DNA of 64,000 bases, from the NCBI RefSeq assembly GCF_026686735.1, contig NZ_CP113432.1:2779001-2843000 (forward strand). Direction: 5' to 3'. Below the pieces are notes generated by a model, which saw only the letters and a program-made list of their open reading frames with translations, had not been told where the DNA came from and did no database searches. Both the position numbers and the translations under genes were made by a program. The DNA is from Pseudomonas triclosanedens (GTDB lineage: Bacteria; Pseudomonadota; Gammaproteobacteria; Pseudomonadales; Pseudomonadaceae). Each line of letters opens with the position of its first letter. Positions within the stretch are counted from its first letter, which is position 1. This document shows positions 30,283 to 40,678 of this stretch, piece after piece.

Positions 30283-31302
30283 TCAGCGGCCGGCGAGGTA
30301 GGCGGCGGCCAGTGTACAGGCGCGTTCGATCAGCATGGGCGCCAGTTCCCGGGCGGTTTCGCTGTTGCGCCGGGTATGCACCCAGCCCAGGTACGTGGTG
30401 CCGCGCAGGGCAAGGAACAGCGGCAGCGCGGCGCGGTCGGCGGCGGACAGCGGCTTGACCGAGTCGTAGCCGGCCAGCAGCGCCGCCTGGATTTGCGCCA
30501 GGCGCGGGTCGTCCAGGCAGAAGTACAGCGCGGTGGCCAGCTCGAACATGTGCCAGCCGAAGCCGGCATCGTCGAAGTCGATCAGTTGCAGTTCGCCGCC
30601 TTCGAGCAACAGGTTCTCCGGTACCAGGTCGGCGTGGATCATGCCGAAGTTGTCCAGGCTGCGGCCATAGCGGCGCAGGTCCAGGCGGGCTTCCTGGCGG
30701 GTGCGCTGGAGCAGGTCGTGCTGCTCGTCGCTGAGCAGGTCCAGCTCCCAGAAACGTCCCCAGAGCGGGTTGCTGCCCAGCAGACCTTCTTCGTCCCAGG
30801 CGTGCCGGGTGAATTCGTTGGGCTGGCGCCACTGTGCCGAACTCAGGTGGATGCGCGCAGCCACGGTGCCGGCCTGATGGAATAGCGCCTCGATGTCGCC
30901 ATCGGCGCTCAGGCCCTGTTCGGCGGAGCCCAGGGTGCTGCCGGAAAGCCAGCCGAGCATGTCGACGAAGCGCGGCTCTGCCAGTGCGGCGCTGCGCACC
31001 TCGGCCAGGTGTTCGCCGCTGCGGGTGCGGATGATGCTCGGCACGCCGATGCCGCCGGCGGCCAGCTGCTCCATCCAGGCCAGCTCGGAACGCAGCGCCG
31101 CTTCGCTGTGGTAGCCGCCGCGATGCACGCGCAGGGCGCTGCGCATGCCGTCGCTGCGGGTGGCGCAGAACACCGCGTTCTCACGGTACTTGAGCAGTTC
31201 CAGGCCGACGAAATCGCCGTCCCAGTGGCGCAGGGCATCCAGTGCCAGGTCGCGCAGGCAGGCGATCTGCTGGTCATGATCCAGCATCGAGAAATCAGTC
31301 AT
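30283..31302 (-). CDS. APH-family small-molecule kinase (amino alcohol / hydroxylysine kinase-like)
   Basis: A 339-residue protein of the aminoglycoside-phosphotransferase fold. The catalytic loop HADLVPEN (Brenner-type HxDxxxxN) and the metal-binding IDFDDAGFGW are intact. It is not likely a resistance enzyme: it sits 25 bp after a class III aminotransferase-like phospho-lyase gene and an amino alcohol permease, the pairing seen for hydroxylysine or ethanolamine kinases. Inference: it phosphorylates an amino alcohol for the phospho-lyase. The ATG at 31302 has GGAGAG seven bases upstream; ATGs at 31308 and 31317 are alternatives. Confidence 0.8.
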   Translation of the reverse strand: MTDFSMLDHDQQIACLRDLALDALRHWDGDFVGLELLKYRENAVFCATRSDGMRSALRVHRGGYHSEAALRSELAWMEQLAAGGIGVPSIIRTRSGEHLAEVRSAALAEPRFVDMLGWLSGSTLGSAEQGLSADGDIEALFHQAGTVAARIHLSSAQWRQPNEFTRHAWDEEGLLGSNPLWGRFWELDLLSDEQHDLLQRTRQEARLDLRRYGRSLDNFGMIHADLVPENLLLEGGELQLIDFDDAGFGWHMFELATALYFCLDDPRLAQIQAALLAGYDSVKPLSAADRAALPLFLALRGTTYLGWVHTRRNSETARELAPMLIERACTLAAAYLAGR

Positions 31303-31327
31303 GGACATTCTCTCCATCGGTATTGCC

Positions 31328-32591
31328 TCAGAGCTCGCTCAGGACCTGGTCCAGGGTGGCGATGAAATGCTCGCCGTGCTCGGCCTCGAACACCAGCGGC
31401 GGGCGGATCTTGAGGATGTTGTCGCCGCCGCCGATCTTGCTGATCAGCACGCCGCGCCGGCGCATGGTGTTGACGATGCGCCGCGCTTCGAGGCCGGCTG
31501 GCTCGCGGCTGGTGCGATCGCGCACCAGCTCCACGGCGAAGAACAGGCCCTGGCCACGGACGTCGCCGATGATCGAGTGGCGCTCGGCGAGGCGGCGCAG
31601 CCCGGCGCTCAGCCTGGCGCCCTGGCGCCGGGCGTTGCCTTGCAGGTCCTGCTCGGCGATCACGTCCAGCACCGCCTGGCCGACGGCCGCGGCCACCGGT
31701 GAGCCGCCGAAGGTGTTGAAGTACATGTTGCTGCGGCCGAAGATCTCCACCCACTTGCGGCTGGTCACCACGCCCGCCAGGGGGAAGCCGTTGCCCATGG
31801 GCTTGCCGAGGGTGACGATGTCCGGCACCAGCGGGTGCGACTGATGCCCCCACATGTGATCGCCGGTGCGGGCGAAGCCTGATTGCACCTCGTCGGTTAT
31901 CAGCAGGCCGCCGGCTTCGCGCACCAGCTTCGCCACGCGCTCCAGGTAGCCGGCCGGCAGGCGCGGGATACCTTCGTTGGCGAACAGGGTGTCGATCAGC
32001 ATGGCCGCGAGGCCGACGCCGACCGTCTGCAGCTCGGCGATGGCGGCGGCGACTTGGGCCACGTAACGCTCGGCAACCTGCTCGGGCGTGCCGTCGGCAG
32101 GGGATCGGCACGGCACGCGCGTGCGCCGAGAACGGCTCGGAGCTGGGCAGCGCGGTGGTCAACGCCGCCAGCGTGGTGGTGTTGCCGTGGTAGTTGTAGT
32201 CGCTGACGATCACGCCCTGGTTGCCGGTGGCGAAGCGCGCCATGCGCAGGGCCAGTTCGTTGGCCTCGCTGCCGGTGCAGGTGAACATCAGGCTGTCCAG
32301 GGGCTCGGCGAAGGTAGCGGTGAGACTCTCGGCGTAGCGCACCACGCGTTCGTTGAGGTAGCGGGTGTGGATGTTCAGCGTCGCTGCCTGCCCGGTCATG
32401 GCCGCCACTACCTTGGGATGGCAGTGGCCAACGCAGGGCACGTTGTTGTAGCAATCGAGATAGCGCTTGCCGGCGGCATCGATGAGCCAGACGCCTTCGC
32501 CTTTCACCAGTTCCAGCGGTTCGTCGTAGAACAGTGGCGAGGCATCGCCCATGACCTGGTGGCGGCGTTGCAGCAGGGTTGGTTCAGACAT
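31328..32591 (-). pseudogene. Frameshifted class III aminotransferase-fold phospho-lyase (AGXT2L/ETNPPL-like)
   Basis: The N-terminal third reads in one frame from 32591 (MSEPTLLQRRHQVMGDASPL through CVGHCHPKVVAAM to HARAVPIP), and the rest reads in another frame from about 32098 (ADGTPEQVAERYVAQVAAA to the stop at 31328). Removing one base near 32098-32104 joins them into a full PLP enzyme of about 420 residues, with the PLP lysine in VTLGKPMGNGFPLAG and FNTFGGSPVAAAVGQ. The sequence resembles ethanolamine-phosphate and 5-phosphohydroxylysine phospho-lyases. As it stands, the first frame continues into out-of-frame Arg-rich sequence to 31299 and lacks the PLP lysine. It may be a true mutation or a sequencing error. 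The start overlaps the permease stop by 8 bp. Confidence 0.8.
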
Positions 32592-33903
32592 TCTCGGCAT
32601 TCTCCAGCGGCTTGCCGGCGCGAGTGGCGGCGCGCAGCAGATAGTTGAGGATCAATACGGCGACCACCAGGGCCAGGGCGCTGAGCATCGCCACTTCCAG
32701 TTGGAAGCAGGCGGCGATCACCACCAGCGTCAACAGCATGCCGACGCTGGCCACGACGGGACCGCCGCGCAGGCGGAACGGGCGCTCCAGGCCGGGTTGA
32801 GTGCGGTGCAGGCGCAGATAGGCGGCGAACAGCACCAGGTGGCAACTGCCCAGCAACAGGACGATGCACAGCAAAAGCTTTTCCGGCGGCACCAGAGTCA
32901 GCGGCAGGCCGATAACGGTCAGCACCAGCAGGGCGACGTAGGGCGCGCCACGGCGGTTGGTGCGAGCCAGCGATGCGGGGAAGAAGCCGTCGCGGGCCAG
33001 GGCGAATAGCTGGCGGGAGGCGGAGAACACCACCGAGAAGAAGGTCGCCAGCAGGCCGCACACGGCACCGGAACCGACCAGCAGCGGCAGCCAGTCACGC
33101 TCGCCGTAGAGCCCGCCGTGGGTCATCGCGGTGTACAGCGGATCAGCCGCGTTGCCGACCACTTCCACACCGGCCGCGCCCGGTGCGCTGATCACGACAG
33201 TCAGGGCTGTCAGCAGCAGGGTGCCGACGGCGGCGATGATCCCGCGCGGCATGCTGCGGCCCGGTTCGGCGGCTTCTTCGGCGGCGGAGGCGACCTGCTC
33301 CAGACAGATGAACATCCAGATGGCGAAGGGCACGCAGGCGAATATGCCGGCGACGCTTACACTCGGCAGCGTGCTGCCGGCGGCGGGCAGCAGGTTTTCC
33401 CAGTGCACGTGGGGCAGCATGGCGCCGCCGAAGGCCAGCAGCGCGATGGCCGCCACGGCGCCGGCCAGCAGGGTCAGCCCGAGAGCCTCGCCGACGCCGA
33501 CGATGTGGATGCCAATGATCGCCGCGAACAGGCCGATGCGCACCGGCCAGCCGCCGAAGCCGAACACCGACTCCATGTAGGCGGCGAGGAAGTTGGCGGC
33601 TGCGCCGGTGCCGATGGTCAGTGCCAGCGCGCAGGCGGCGCCGACCAGGTAGCCGACGAAGGGCCCGAAGGCCAGTTGCGCATAAGCGAACACGCCGCCG
33701 GCGTGGGGCCGGGCGGTGGATAGTTCGCACACGCACAGCGCCAGGCCGCCGCAGAGCACGGCCATCAGCAGGGTGGCGACGAGCATGTTGGCCCAGCCGC
33801 TGCTGGCCAGGCCGTAGTTCCAGCCAGAGAACTGGCCGGCGATGACCAGTGAAATGCCGAGCCCGGCGATCTGGGGCCAGCGGAGTACGCCTTGTTTGAG
33901 CAT
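32584..33903 (-). CDS. APC-family permease, ethanolamine permease-like
   Basis: A 439-residue transporter with about 12 hydrophobic segments. The first helix motif GISLVIAGQFSGWNYGLA, the HAGGVFAYAQLAFGPFVGYLVG segment and the ARDGFFPASLARTNRRGAPY loop match amino acid/polyamine/organocation permeases of the ethanolamine-permease group. It is first in a minus-strand operon with the phospho-lyase gene and the kinase, which supports uptake of ethanolamine or another amino alcohol. The substrate is inferred from family and context. Confidence 0.83.
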   Translation of the reverse strand: MLKQGVLRWPQIAGLGISLVIAGQFSGWNYGLASSGWANMLVATLLMAVLCGGLALCVCELSTARPHAGGVFAYAQLAFGPFVGYLVGAACALALTIGTGAAANFLAAYMESVFGFGGWPVRIGLFAAIIGIHIVGVGEALGLTLLAGAVAAIALLAFGGAMLPHVHWENLLPAAGSTLPSVSVAGIFACVPFAIWMFICLEQVASAAEEAAEPGRSMPRGIIAAVGTLLLTALTVVISAPGAAGVEVVGNAADPLYTAMTHGGLYGERDWLPLLVGSGAVCGLLATFFSVVFSASRQLFALARDGFFPASLARTNRRGAPYVALLVLTVIGLPLTLVPPEKLLLCIVLLLGSCHLVLFAAYLRLHRTQPGLERPFRLRGGPVVASVGMLLTLVVIAACFQLEVAMLSALALVVAVLILNYLLRAATRAGKPLENAENV

Positions 33904-34356
33904 GGTGGTTGTCCCTTGCCTGTCAGTGGTCGAAGTTTTGAACGGCAGTCAGCCGCGAGCGCCGGGGCGCAGCGGACAAGGGAGATGTTCGGCGGGTGCC
34001 GAGGGTTGGATGCGTGGAGTCATTGGGCGGCCCTTCTTGTTGTTTTATGGGGGAGTGCACGCGCCCGCCGCCTGTGCAGCGGGCACGTAGAAGGTACGAA
34101 GGGCACGGGGTGAGCCGATATCAGAAATGCGCAAAGACGCAGGTGGCAACGCCGGTCGGCAGATACAAGCGGACCATGTCCGCGATTGCGCGCAGATTCG
34201 CGCAATGCCTTGCAGTGGGCTCGGTGAGCCCGCAACAGCCTGAATCCATGCGCTCGCGATGGGGCTGCGCCGTTCAGGGCGCGCGCCGCCGCCAGGCATG
34301 GGAAACCGGCCCGAAGGCCGGCCGTGAGTGACGCGGGAGTCGCTGCGCTTTGCGCG
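33904..34356. other. Intergenic region upstream of the permease operon
   Basis: A 453-bp gap between the permease start and the paaZ stop. It should contain the permease promoter; apart from the hairpin near 34306 I see no gene, repeat or clear operator. Confidence 0.5.
34306..34321 (-). terminator. Possible terminator of paaZ
   Basis: Perfect 6-bp stem CCGGCC/GGCCGG around CGAA, followed on the minus strand by TTTCCC. It lies 35 bp past the paaZ stop; the short T-run makes it a weak candidate. Confidence 0.4.
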
Positions 34357-36408
34357 TCACACGCGCTTGAGCACCAGGGTGAGGATGTCGTAGCTGGCCA
34401 CCAGCTCGCCGAGCTGGTTGGTCACTTCCACGTCCCAGGCTACGACGCCCTGGGGTTCGCCCTTGGGGCTCCTCTTGCCCTGGTCGATCTTGCGCTTGCA
34501 GGTCAGGCGGGCCTGGATGGTGTCGCCGATGCCGACCGGGTTGATGAAGCGCAGGGTGTCCAGGCCATAGTTGGCCAGCACCGGGCCGACTCCCGGGGAG
34601 ACGAACAGGCCGGCGGCCGCCGACAACACGAAATAGCCGTGGGCGATGCGCTTGCCGAACTGCGAGTCCTTCGCCGCTAGCTCGTCGAAGTGCATGTAGA
34701 AGTGGTCGCCCGACAGGCAGCCGAAGTTGACCAGGTCGGCTTCGGTGACGGTACGGCGGTGGGTGAGCAGCGACTCACCGATCTTCAGCTCGTCGAAATA
34801 GCGGCGGAACGGGTGTACGTCGGTCTCATGGACCTTGGCGCCGCGCACGTATTCGCCGGTGACGGCCATCAGCATGGTCGGCGAGCCCTGGACGGCGGTA
34901 CGTTGCAGGTAGTGCTTCACCGCACGCAGGCCGCCCAGTTCTTCGCCGCCGCCGGCGCGGCCCGGGCCGCCGTGCTTGAGCACCGGCAGCGGCGAGCCGT
35001 GGCCGGTGGACTCGGCGGCGGATTCGCGGTCGAGGATGTGCAGGCGACCGTGCAGTGCGCCCATGACCGGGACGGCCGTGGCCGCCACCTGGGGGTCGCG
35101 GGTAACGAGGCTCGCCACCAGGCTGCCCTTGCCGCGGGCGGCGAGGGCGATGGCTTCGTCGATGTCGTCGTAGGCCATCAGGGTGCTGACCGGGCCGAAG
35201 GCTTCGATGTCATGGGCGCCGCCCTCTGCGTGGGGATCGCGGCTGCGCAGCAGGGTCGGGGCGAAGAACGCGCCTTCGGCCACGCCTTCGCCGCGTGGGG
35301 CGAAGCCATCCTTCGCGCCGAAGACCAGCTCGCTGGACTTCAGCAGGGCTTCCACGCGCTCGGCGACATCGGCCTGCTGGGCATGGGAGGCCAGGGCGCC
35401 CATCTTCACGCCTTCCACCGACGGGTCGCCGACGACTATCCTGGCCAGGCGCTCGCGCAGGCGTTCGGCCACGGCGTCGATGTGCCTGGCGGGGACAATG
35501 GCGCGGCGGATGGCGGTGCATTTCTGCCCGGCCTTGACGGTCATCTCGCGAGCCACTTCCTTGACGAACAGATCGAACTCTTCATCGTCCGGGGTGACGT
35601 CCGGGGCGAGAATGGCACAGTTCAGCGAGTCGGCTTCGGCGTTGAAGGGCACCGAGTTGCGGATCAGGCTGGGGGTCACGCGCAGCTTGGCGGCGGTGTC
35701 GGCGGAGCCGGTGAAGGTCACGACATCCTGGCCCTGCAGGCGGTCCAGCAGGTCGCCAGTGCCACCGATGATCAGTTGCAGGCTGCCCGCCGGCAGCAGG
35801 CCGGATTCCTGCATCAGGCGCACGGCAGCTTCGGTCACGTAGCTGGTGGCGGTGGCCGGTTTGACGATGCAGGGCATGCCGGCGAGGAAGCTCGGCGCGA
35901 ACTTCTCCAGCATTCCCCAGATCGGGAAGTTGAAGGCGTTGATGTGCACGGCGATGCCGCCGCGCGGAACCAGGATGTGGCTGCCGGCGAACTTTCCGGT
36001 CTTGCCCAGCGGGATCGCCGGGCCTTCGTGGACCACGTTGCCGGAGGGCAACTCGCGGCCGCCCACGCCGGCGTAGGCGAACAGAGTGCCGGCGCCGCCT
36101 TCGATGTCGATCCAGCTGTCGGCGCGGGTGGCGCCGGTGTGGCGTGAGATCTCGTAGAGCTGCTCCTTGCGCTCGGTCAGGTACAGCGCCAGGGCCTTGA
36201 GGCGCTGGGCGCGTTGCTGGAAGTCCAGCGCCATGAGTTCGGCCAGGCCGTGCCGGCGGGCATGGCTGACGGCTTCGGCGAAGTCCGGCGCTTCTTCGTG
36301 GGTGCGCGCCACCAGTTGACCGTTGAGCGCGCTACGCAGCGCCTGGGCGCCATGCTGGCCGACCCAGCGGCCGCCGATGAAACTTTGCAGGATAGGCTCT
36401 TGGGCCAT
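34357..36408 (-). CDS. paaZ: Bifunctional oxepin-CoA hydrolase / 3-oxo-5,6-dehydrosuberyl-CoA semialdehyde dehydrogenase PaaZ
   Basis: A 683-residue fusion that opens the oxepin ring of the phenylacetate pathway and oxidises the aldehyde formed. Residues 1 to about 525 are an aldehyde dehydrogenase domain, with the catalytic Cys in KAGQKCTAIRRAIVP and the general-base Glu in FNAEADSLN. Residues about 540-683 are an R-specific (MaoC-type) hydratase hot-dog domain with GDHFYMHFDELAAKDSQFG and HGYFVLSAAAG. It lies 201 bp after paaE on the same strand and may be the distal gene of the paaABCDE transcript. Confidence 0.95.
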   Translation of the reverse strand: MAQEPILQSFIGGRWVGQHGAQALRSALNGQLVARTHEEAPDFAEAVSHARRHGLAELMALDFQQRAQRLKALALYLTERKEQLYEISRHTGATRADSWIDIEGGAGTLFAYAGVGGRELPSGNVVHEGPAIPLGKTGKFAGSHILVPRGGIAVHINAFNFPIWGMLEKFAPSFLAGMPCIVKPATATSYVTEAAVRLMQESGLLPAGSLQLIIGGTGDLLDRLQGQDVVTFTGSADTAAKLRVTPSLIRNSVPFNAEADSLNCAILAPDVTPDDEEFDLFVKEVAREMTVKAGQKCTAIRRAIVPARHIDAVAERLRERLARIVVGDPSVEGVKMGALASHAQQADVAERVEALLKSSELVFGAKDGFAPRGEGVAEGAFFAPTLLRSRDPHAEGGAHDIEAFGPVSTLMAYDDIDEAIALAARGKGSLVASLVTRDPQVAATAVPVMGALHGRLHILDRESAAESTGHGSPLPVLKHGGPGRAGGGEELGGLRAVKHYLQRTAVQGSPTMLMAVTGEYVRGAKVHETDVHPFRRYFDELKIGESLLTHRRTVTEADLVNFGCLSGDHFYMHFDELAAKDSQFGKRIAHGYFVLSAAAGLFVSPGVGPVLANYGLDTLRFINPVGIGDTIQARLTCKRKIDQGKRSPKGEPQGVVAWDVEVTNQLGELVASYDILTLVLKRV

Positions 36409-36609
36409 GATTGTTTTCCCTCAGATCGCTACGCAAGTGGTTCGCTGGCCGCCGCGCCGGCTGGGCGTCGGCGGCATGTTGTACGGTGGCGGGACGAAGC
36501 CGCCGGATCAGGAGCGCCAGGGGCCTCGTGAGCCGCAGGCGGTGGAGCGTGAGGCCGTCGCAGGCCTGCCGGGATTCGCCGGCAGGGTCGCCCTGCGAGA
36601 GCGCAAGAG

Positions 36610-37686
36610 TCAGAGCTGGTCGAAGTCGAGCACTACCTTGTCGGTCAGTGGGAAGCACTGGCAGCTCAGTACGTAGCCGGCGGCGACCTCGTAGTCTTCC
36701 AGGGCGAAGTTGCTGTCCATTTCCACCTCGCCTTCGACCACCTTGCACTTGCAGGTCGAGCACACGCCTGCCTTGCAGGAGTAGGGCAGTTCTGCGCCCT
36801 GGGCGTTGCCGGCATCGAGGATGCTGATACTGTTGCGGGCCAGTTCGAAAGACAGCTCGCGGCCATCGCTGATGACGGTGACCTGGCTCATCCTGCTATC
36901 GCTCGCAGCGGCGGCCTCGCGGGCTTCGCGCTTGCTCTGGCTGCCCTGGGCGGCGAACAGTTCGAAGTGGATGCGCTCGGCCGGCATGCCGTTGCCCTGG
37001 AGCTGGTCGCGCACGGTCTCGGTCATCGCCTGCGGGCCGCAGATGAAAGCGGCGTCCAGGCTCCCCACGTCGAGCCAGCGGCTGAATAGCTGTCCGCACT
37101 TGTCGGCGTCGATACGGCCGTTGTAGAGGTCGACGTCCTGCTGCTCGCGGCTGAATACGAAGATCAGGTTGAGGCGTTGCAGGTAGCGGTTCTTCAGGTC
37201 CTCCAATTGCTCGCGGAACATCGCGGCGTTGCTGGAGCGGTTGCCGTAGAGCAGGGTGACGCGGCTGTGAGGCTCGGTTTCCAGGGTGGTCTTGATGATC
37301 GACAGGATCGGCGTGATGCCGCTGCCGGCGGCCACTGCGAGGTAGTTGCCGTGGCGCGTCGGGTCCAGGGCGACGTTGAAATGGCCGGATGGCGGCATCA
37401 CTTCCAGGCTGGAGCCGGCCTTCAGGGCATCGTTTGCATAGGCCGAGAACCGACCGCCGGGCACGCGCTTGATCGCCACACGCAGTTCGCCGTCGTTGAC
37501 GCCGCTGCAGATGGAATAGGAGCGGCGAACCTCCTCGCCGTCGAGCTGGGCGCGCACCACCAGATGCTGGCCCTGCTGGAAGTGGAAGCTGTCGGCCAGG
37601 TCCGTCGGAACGTCGAAGGCGATGGACACGGCGTCGCGGGTTTCCGCGCGCACTTCCTTGATCTTCAAACTATGGAATCTGCTCAT
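36610..37686 (-). CDS. paaE: 1,2-phenylacetyl-CoA epoxidase reductase subunit PaaE
   Basis: A 358-residue electron-transfer protein that feeds NADPH electrons to the PaaABCD epoxidase. An FAD-binding domain (GEEVRRSYSICSG) and NAD(P) domain (LLYGNRSSNAAMF, FICGPQAMTETV) occupy the first 235 residues. The C-terminal plant-type ferredoxin domain holds the 2Fe-2S ligands in CKAGVCSTCKCKVVEG and LSCQCF. The gene lies 170 bp after paaD, a wider gap than between the other epoxidase genes, but on the same strand and in the standard order. Confidence 0.95.
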   Translation of the reverse strand: MSRFHSLKIKEVRAETRDAVSIAFDVPTDLADSFHFQQGQHLVVRAQLDGEEVRRSYSICSGVNDGELRVAIKRVPGGRFSAYANDALKAGSSLEVMPPSGHFNVALDPTRHGNYLAVAAGSGITPILSIIKTTLETEPHSRVTLLYGNRSSNAAMFREQLEDLKNRYLQRLNLIFVFSREQQDVDLYNGRIDADKCGQLFSRWLDVGSLDAAFICGPQAMTETVRDQLQGNGMPAERIHFELFAAQGSQSKREAREAAAASDSRMSQVTVISDGRELSFELARNSISILDAGNAQGAELPYSCKAGVCSTCKCKVVEGEVEMDSNFALEDYEVAAGYVLSCQCFPLTDKVVLDFDQL

Positions 37687-37856
37687 TGTCGTTCTCCTGC
37701 GGTTTCACCGCGCGGAGGGCGAATACAAACGTCGCGAGCGAAGGTCCGGCCGGGCGGAGGCGGCTTCCGAAGCGCAGTTCACATCTGTGAATGAGCACTT
37801 CGAAGTCGATTCCCGCCGCGGCGCATGGCCGGGCGCAGCAGTTTGTCTTCGTCCTC

Positions 37857-38390
37857 CTAGATGCACTTGAAGTAGTCGAAGGGTTCGCGGCAGTCGATGC
37901 AGCGGTACAGTGCCTTGCAGGCGGTCGAGCCGAACTGGCTGAGCTGTTCGGTATGCAGGCTGCCGCATTGCGGGCAGCGCACTTCCTGCGTCTCGCCGAG
38001 CAGGCTGCGCTTGCTGGTGCTGCCCGCCGGCGGTGCGATGCCGTACTCGCGCAGCGCCTTGCGCCCGCTGGCGCTGATCCAGTCGGTGGTCCAGGCCGGG
38101 TTCAGCCGGCGCTCCAGGCGTGGCGAGGCAAAGCCTGCGTGCTCCAGGGCGTGCTGGATGTCCTGCTCGATGACCTCGGTGGCCGGGCAGCCGGAGTAGG
38201 TGGGGGTGACTACCACATGCAGGTGTCCATCCCGCCAGTCGAGCCCGCGCACTATTCCCAGGTCGACCACGCTGACCACCGGCACCTCCGGGTCCATTAC
38301 CGCGCCAAGCACTCGCCAGGCGTGGCTGAGGTCGTCGGCGGTGCCGGCGCGTGCGCCGCGGTCGCTGCCAATCAGCTCACCAGGTTGCAT
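37857..38390 (-). CDS. paaD: Phenylacetyl-CoA epoxidase assembly protein PaaD
   Basis: A 177-residue protein needed for epoxidase activity, probably for metal-cluster or di-iron maturation. It has the MIP18/DUF59 fold (VMDPEVPVVSVVDLGIVRGL) and a C-terminal zinc-ribbon-like tail with CPQC and CIDC pairs. It overlaps the end of paaC by 14 bases, so translation is coupled. The stop is TAG. Confidence 0.93.
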   Translation of the reverse strand: MQPGELIGSDRGARAGTADDLSHAWRVLGAVMDPEVPVVSVVDLGIVRGLDWRDGHLHVVVTPTYSGCPATEVIEQDIQHALEHAGFASPRLERRLNPAWTTDWISASGRKALREYGIAPPAGSTSKRSLLGETQEVRCPQCGSLHTEQLSQFGSTACKALYRCIDCREPFDYFKCI

Positions 38391-39138
38391 CGGGGTAGGC
38401 TCGCTGGAGGAACTGCATCTCGGCGAGGAGGATGCCCAGGTGCTCGGTATGCACGCCGCGACGACCGCTGAGGTAGAAGTTCACCGCCGGCTCGGGCAGC
38501 GGCAGGGTCGCGGCGGCGAAGATGTCGGCGACCTTGGCTTTCCAGGCGGCAGCGAGTTCCTCCGGGTTCGGCGCGATGCCTTCGGCGGACAGGCGCTGCT
38601 CGATGTCATCCGAGTTGCACAGCTCGACGGTAAAGCGCCACACCTGCGGTATGGCTGCGAGCATGCGCGCGTGGCTCTCTTCGGTGCCGTCGCCCAGGCG
38701 TTGCACCCACTGGCCAGAGCGACGCAGATGGTAGGTGACTTCCTTGAACGCCTTGGCGGCGATGGCTGCGATGCGCTCGTCGCGGGAGGCGCTCAGGGCG
38801 TCGAGTACATGGAAGTGCCAGGCGTCGTAGAGGAACTGCCTGGTCATGGTGACGGCGAAGTCGCCGTTGGGCTGTTCCACCAGCAGCAGGTTGCGGAAGG
38901 CGCGTTCGTCGCGGCGGAATGCAAGGTGGTCGGCGTCGCGGCTATCGTTCAGCAGTTCGGCGGCGTATTCGTACCAGTTGCGCGCCTGGCCTACCAGGTC
39001 GAGGCCGACGTTCATCAGCGCCAGTTCTTCCTCCAGCGCCGGGGCGTGGCCGCACCATTCGCACAGGCGCTGGCCCTGGATCAGGGCGCTGTCGGCGAGG
39101 CGCAGCAGGTATTCGATCTTGTCAGCGTTCGGGTTCAT
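38377..39138 (-). CDS. paaC: Phenylacetyl-CoA epoxidase structural subunit PaaC
   Basis: A 253-residue ferritin-like subunit of the PaaAC core. It keeps the helical scaffold (LLRLADSALIQGQRLCEWCG, LMNVGLDLVGQARNWYEYAA, FKEVTYHLRRSGQWVQRLGDG) but is regarded as the structural, not catalytic, partner of PaaA. It starts 10 bp after paaB and overlaps paaD. Confidence 0.95.
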   Translation of the reverse strand: MNPNADKIEYLLRLADSALIQGQRLCEWCGHAPALEEELALMNVGLDLVGQARNWYEYAAELLNDSRDADHLAFRRDERAFRNLLLVEQPNGDFAVTMTRQFLYDAWHFHVLDALSASRDERIAAIAAKAFKEVTYHLRRSGQWVQRLGDGTEESHARMLAAIPQVWRFTVELCNSDDIEQRLSAEGIAPNPEELAAAWKAKVADIFAAATLPLPEPAVNFYLSGRRGVHTEHLGILLAEMQFLQRAYPDATW

Positions 39139-39148
39139 GCACGCGATC

Positions 39149-39430
39149 TCACATGTGGCCGACTTCGGGCGGCAGCTCGTAGAAGCTGGCGTGGCGGTAG
39201 ACCTTGTCCTGCGACGGTTCGAACAGCGGGTCCTTCTCGTCGGGGGAGGAGGCGGTGATCAGCGCGGAGGGCACCACCCACAGGCTCACGCCTTCGTTGC
39301 GGCGGGTGTACAGCTCGCGGGCGTTCTCGATGGCCATGGCGGCGTCGGCGGCGTGGACGCTGCCAACGTGCTTGTGGTTCAGGCCGTGCTTGCTGCGCAC
39401 AAAAACTTCAAAAAGGGTCCACTCACTCAT
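39149..39430 (-). CDS. paaB: Phenylacetyl-CoA epoxidase subunit PaaB
   Basis: A 93-residue small subunit (MSEWTLFEVFVRSKHGLNHKHVG) thought to bridge the PaaAC heterodimers. Length and sequence are typical. The ATG at 39430 is the conserved start; the open frame runs 20 codons upstream. It lies between paaA (149 bp away) and paaC (10 bp away). Confidence 0.94.
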   Translation of the reverse strand: MSEWTLFEVFVRSKHGLNHKHVGSVHAADAAMAIENARELYTRRNEGVSLWVVPSALITASSPDEKDPLFEPSQDKVYRHASFYELPPEVGHM

Positions 39431-39579
39431 GGTGTTCTCCTGAACGTCGGGCATGGGCTGCTGCGCGTCGGCAGAATGTCGCCGGAGCATCTCCGGGCGT
39501 GCTCATTTACAACCGTAAACTCCGCGCCCGTGCCTGTTTCCGCCTGGTTCTGCCCTGGCTCGCCAGCTCAGAGGCGGAA

Positions 39580-40572
<993 letters not shown>

Positions 40573-40634
40573 GCTGTGTCTCCAGCCTTTCTTCTGATTC
40601 GTGGGTATGGCCTTGGCCTTGGTGTATTTTTAAA

Positions 40635-40678
40635 TGATACAGAAATTAATGTCTAACAATAATTGGTGTGTCGTAATT
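40635..40678 (-). promoter_or_regulatory. Candidate PaaX operator in the paaA promoter
   Basis: TGATACAGAAATT at 40635 and GTCGTAATT at 40670 lie 60-110 bp upstream of paaA. The same pair, with few changes, occurs upstream of paaF, and related copies occur upstream of paaY. The TGAT-C core resembles the E. coli PaaX site consensus that I recall. Binding is inferred. Confidence 0.55.

Noticed and set aside
30283..31302. APH-fold gene as an aminoglycoside resistance determinant
   Set aside because: The fold is shared by many metabolic kinases. The operon with an amino-alcohol permease and a phospho-lyase makes a catabolic kinase far more likely.
31299..32591. A continuous 430-residue protein across the aminotransferase region
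   Set aside because: Past about 32098 this frame gives Arg-rich nonsense and lacks the PLP lysine, while the conserved remainder is in another frame. It is better described as a frameshifted gene.
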